Below, piece by piece: positions 61,031-64,000 of a stretch of 64,000 nucleotides of DNA. The stretch spans positions 27,308,627-27,372,626 of the forward strand of contig CM067070.1 of the NCBI GenBank assembly GCA_033980235.1, in the 5' to 3' direction. Source of the DNA: Diadema setosum. Taxonomy: Eukaryota > Echinodermata > Echinoidea > Diadematoida > Diadematidae. Under the pieces are notes generated by a model. That model had not been told where the DNA came from. It made no database searches and saw only the letters and a program-made list of their open reading frames with translations. Position 1 is the first letter of the stretch. Every line of letters starts with the position of its first letter. The translations under genes and the position numbers were made by a program.

Positions 61031-63588
61031 GAATCTCATGACTTGAGGATTCGTACTGCTTTCATCCTCTCGCTTATTCTCCCCCGCTTCGTGAATCTCA
61101 CTACTTCACTAAAATCAAGGAGATCAGACAAACTAAGTCATAAGTGGTGAGTATGACTTTAGTAAGTAAAGTAGCAATGATAGTGTCCAGCAATGATAAA
61201 GTGAAACCGCCACCATTCATAATTCTTTATGAATTACGTCAGTGAACTAAAATGGAATTGGTTTATACTCCTTTTCTTTCTTTAAGGTTTAGTAAACTTT
61301 ACTAGTAAGGTCTAGTAAATGTACCTATTGTAATTACATAGTAAATTAAGGGCCATCTCAGTAAACAGTAAGTAGGGAGTATATCGGTTGATTGCCCCAG
61401 ACAATAGAACATCTATTGTTCAATAGCCTTGTATATAACCATGTATACTGTAAATTGACATACGTAACAAGCTATTTCTGTGTGTACCTGATTTATTGTC
61501 AAGATTAAGTTGTGCGAGTGTGTATTTTATGCGATAAACGTACGGAACTATACTTATCTGTTATCTTTAAATACATGCTAAATATTAATAAACAACAGCA
61601 ACAGTAAACAAGGTTCACTGAAATCCCTAAAAGTACAAATTACATGCTGATGTTACACTTTACAAACTTTCGTGATGTAACAAATTCCTATCTCTGAGCT
61701 TTCACGTTTGAGGTGCATATAAATACATATAGGCTGTCAACATTTGGTTGGCCTCTGTGTCATCGCCTTTGCGCCTTCCGTCTCTATAAGAGCTCATGAG
61801 GTCGAAGTTCCAACGGAGACAGAAAGATAATATATTGTGATATATATTCATGATTAATCTTGTACAGAATTTGTCAATCATTGTTGGTTAAAGGGAAAAT
61901 TTCTCGAAGCATTCACGTGGAGCCAGATAATGCAAAAAAAAAATAATAATAATAATAGTAGACACACATTAGTGAATGCTTTTGAAATTCATTAAAAACA
62001 TTTCAGGTTTCAAACATGCAGTAAATTGTACCCTATATATGCTTTTCTAACAACATGAATGGTAATTTCCAGCTCTAATTATGCGGGGCAAAGAGTAAAG
62101 ACAGTGCCGTGTTGATACTATATTTTGTGCTGCGCAGCACGCTGGTCAGGTGTAATTCCTTGTATACTATACCTATCACTTTTGGTTAATCTACCTTAAC
62201 TTCTGCTTCTGAAAAAAAAAAACCCTGAAAATGTACCCCGCTCAAAATTTATTTTCAGCTAATACTAGTAGGACCTAGATGAATAAAATAAATAAAACTT
62301 TTCCTCCTGCCTCAATCTTACTTTAATACGCAAATACTTTTAATGTATGAAATGTTCATGTTCTTATATATCCGTTATTATAATCCCTACTTATTTTGTC
62401 TTGTTTCTTTACACAGATTGAGTAATAAATGAATAGAAACATACATTATTAGAGCAAGGAACGAATATGCTACGAGTCCCGATCTCACTTCCCGATACTC
62501 CATTCCACTCTCACGTATGATTTTTTTTCCTCCGTCTGATTTGCGTATATTCAAAATTCATAAAGAATTTTCTGATTTAAATTCTTATAAATCTAAAAAA
62601 AAAAGAATATCAAAGCAATGAAACAACTGAGAAAAACAAAACAAAACTGATGGTATACATGCCCGTTTTCATCCGTGTCCATGGCGCCTTGTCATAACCA
62701 CATTATGGTGCTAATTTTTTTTTTTCGCTATTTTAGGAGGGTATATAGTAATATTATCACAAACCATGTACTGGTAACAGGAGGCGACTGCACTGCAACA
62801 TTTTTTTTTTTAGAAAGGGATGGAACTATCAACGAACAAAGAAATGAAACATGTGAAAAGATGTTTTGATAATACGCTTGTAATAGTCATTTTTAAAGGC
62901 GCCTTCCTCCTACGTGTTTTATTGCTACATCGTGGTGCTCAAACTCCTTCTCGTTATCTACGAGGGGTAGTAATTTGTTACAAACCATATACCATGCAAA
63001 TTGAGGCAATGCAAATGATAAGATTCCAGCAATGAAAATGTCACGCCAAGACGTCAGCGCTGCGTAAGGCCTATAACGATGACATACCCTATACAGACCC
63101 TGTACCCGCATGGGTACCAGATGTATTTGCGCTGAGTCAATATTTGGCAAATATTTGGACGGTTTACCCATTTTGCATACGATTGACAAAACTTTTTTTT
63201 AACGATTAAGTTGTCTTGATTTGAGGAATTTGTTCAACAGATTGCTTCCAATCAATGACATTTTATAGAAAATGATGCCCATGCTTGTCTTTGCGTGCGT
63301 GTGTGTGTGTGTGGATGTGTTTTTTTTTTTCTTCGCCTTGAGTTCACTTGAGAGCACTAAATTTGTAGAGGTGCAACTGCAGAGTTCTGCCAATACCATC
63401 CATGCAGGTAGCAAAAATGAAGGACTCCTTCTTATAGAAACATCACCCAGTCAGCCACTGTCATGTTCTTTGATACATTCTATTGAAAGACTGTTCCATG
63501 TTTTCATGAATGAAATGATAGATCTCTTCGTAGTCTATACATTTGTTTTACAATGTCCCATCAATATTTAGGAACCATTCCCCTGTAT

Positions 63589-63680
63589 CATGTTTTCATG
63601 GGAAACGGCAATATAATGGTAGGATTATTTCATGTTTTCAAGGGAATCGGCAATATAATGGTAGGATTATTTCATGTTTT
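63589..63680 (+). repeat. 42-bp tandem repeat, two units plus a start
   Basis: Units 63589-63630 and 63631-63672 share CGGCAATATAATGGTAGGAT and differ at a few bases; CATGTTTT of a third unit follows. Confidence 0.85.
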
Positions 63681-64000
63681 ATTTCTTCAGTTAATGTCTC
63701 AGGTACTAAGCCAGAACTTCCTTTGTCAGCGGCGTAAAGAATGAACTGGCTTCTACTCGTTTTCATCTATTATGACAATAAAAGCAGCTTTAATGTGTAT
63801 ACATCAGCGAACACCTATTGATTAAACCAAAGAAAAATATATTAGTTAATGTTCTTTTTGTGAAATAATCGTGCTTCAAGGCTAAGACAGCCTAAAAAAA
63901 TAGACATATTTAAGCTACAAAGATCTAACATTATCTGAAAACATTGGCTTACTAGGGTATGAAGGTCCACATTGAAGTATATAGTTACCATTGAGCTTAA

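Larger units (their letters stand above)
56840..64000. other. 3' intergenic region, no gene recognised
   Basis: Short frames up to about 120 codons occur but none shows a known domain, splice context or repeated support. It holds (TTTG)n tracts, a purine tract, a CpG-richer patch at 60.69-61.03 kb and a 42-bp tandem repeat at 63.6 kb. Confidence 0.5.

Noticed and set aside
60669..61031. 120-codon frame as a protein gene
   Set aside because: Three frames are open over the same GC-richer patch and none shows a domain; kept only as a possible promoter/first-exon region.

Overview
The window is eukaryotic genomic DNA: AT-rich, with introns, dense in short palindromic transposons and (TA)n microsatellites, and without operons or ribosome binding sites. 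The two genes that can be read, and the mix of Tc1/mariner, pogo-like, foldback and LINE remnants, suggest a marine invertebrate. An echinoderm is most likely, but that is a judgement from gene style and repeat style, not a proven identification.

Gene 1 (about 5.7-48.0 kb, + strand) is the centre of the window. It encodes a large cell-surface seven-helix receptor, 5'-incomplete here. Fourteen exons splice into one continuous frame of 1,745 residues plus stop. The layout is EGF1-CUBL1-EGF2-CUBL2-EGF3-CUBL3-EGF4-CUBL4-EGF5-CUBL5-EGF6, then a somatomedin-B-like module, a Met/Ser/Asp decapeptide repeat, a long cysteine-containing ectodomain, and a methuselah/secretin-like 7TM bundle. Each EGF exon (111-126 bp) and each CUB-like exon (327-348 bp) starts and ends in phase 1, as expected for a gene grown by duplication of an EGF+CUB-like exon pair. 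The SMB-to-TM5 part is one 2.66-kb exon; TM6 and TM7 follow in two small exons. The signal peptide and any earlier modules must lie upstream of the window or in exons I could not see.

Gene 2 (about 53.7-56.8 kb, + strand) has two coding exons and encodes a 562-residue protein with four TM2-type hairpin domains, a disordered N-terminus, and a Pro-rich C-terminal tail carrying a PPPY motif.

The rest is introns and intergenic DNA full of transposon relics: a LINE reverse transcriptase (17.6-19.0 kb, antisense) and other LINE pieces; two copies of a 1.2-kb mariner-like element, one inserted in a LINE fragment; a 3.6-kb Tc1-like element with a transposase relic that carries two further elements inside it; a 3.3-kb foldback with arms of about 700 bp; several TA-target MITE families with 2-4 copies each; a TIR element with a 5-bp target duplication at 42.8-43.9 kb; and a GC-rich TIR element at 32.1-32.6 kb. 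From 56.8 to 64.0 kb I see no convincing gene, only simple repeats and one CpG-richer patch near 60.7-61.0 kb. No tRNA, rRNA or CRISPR array was recognised.
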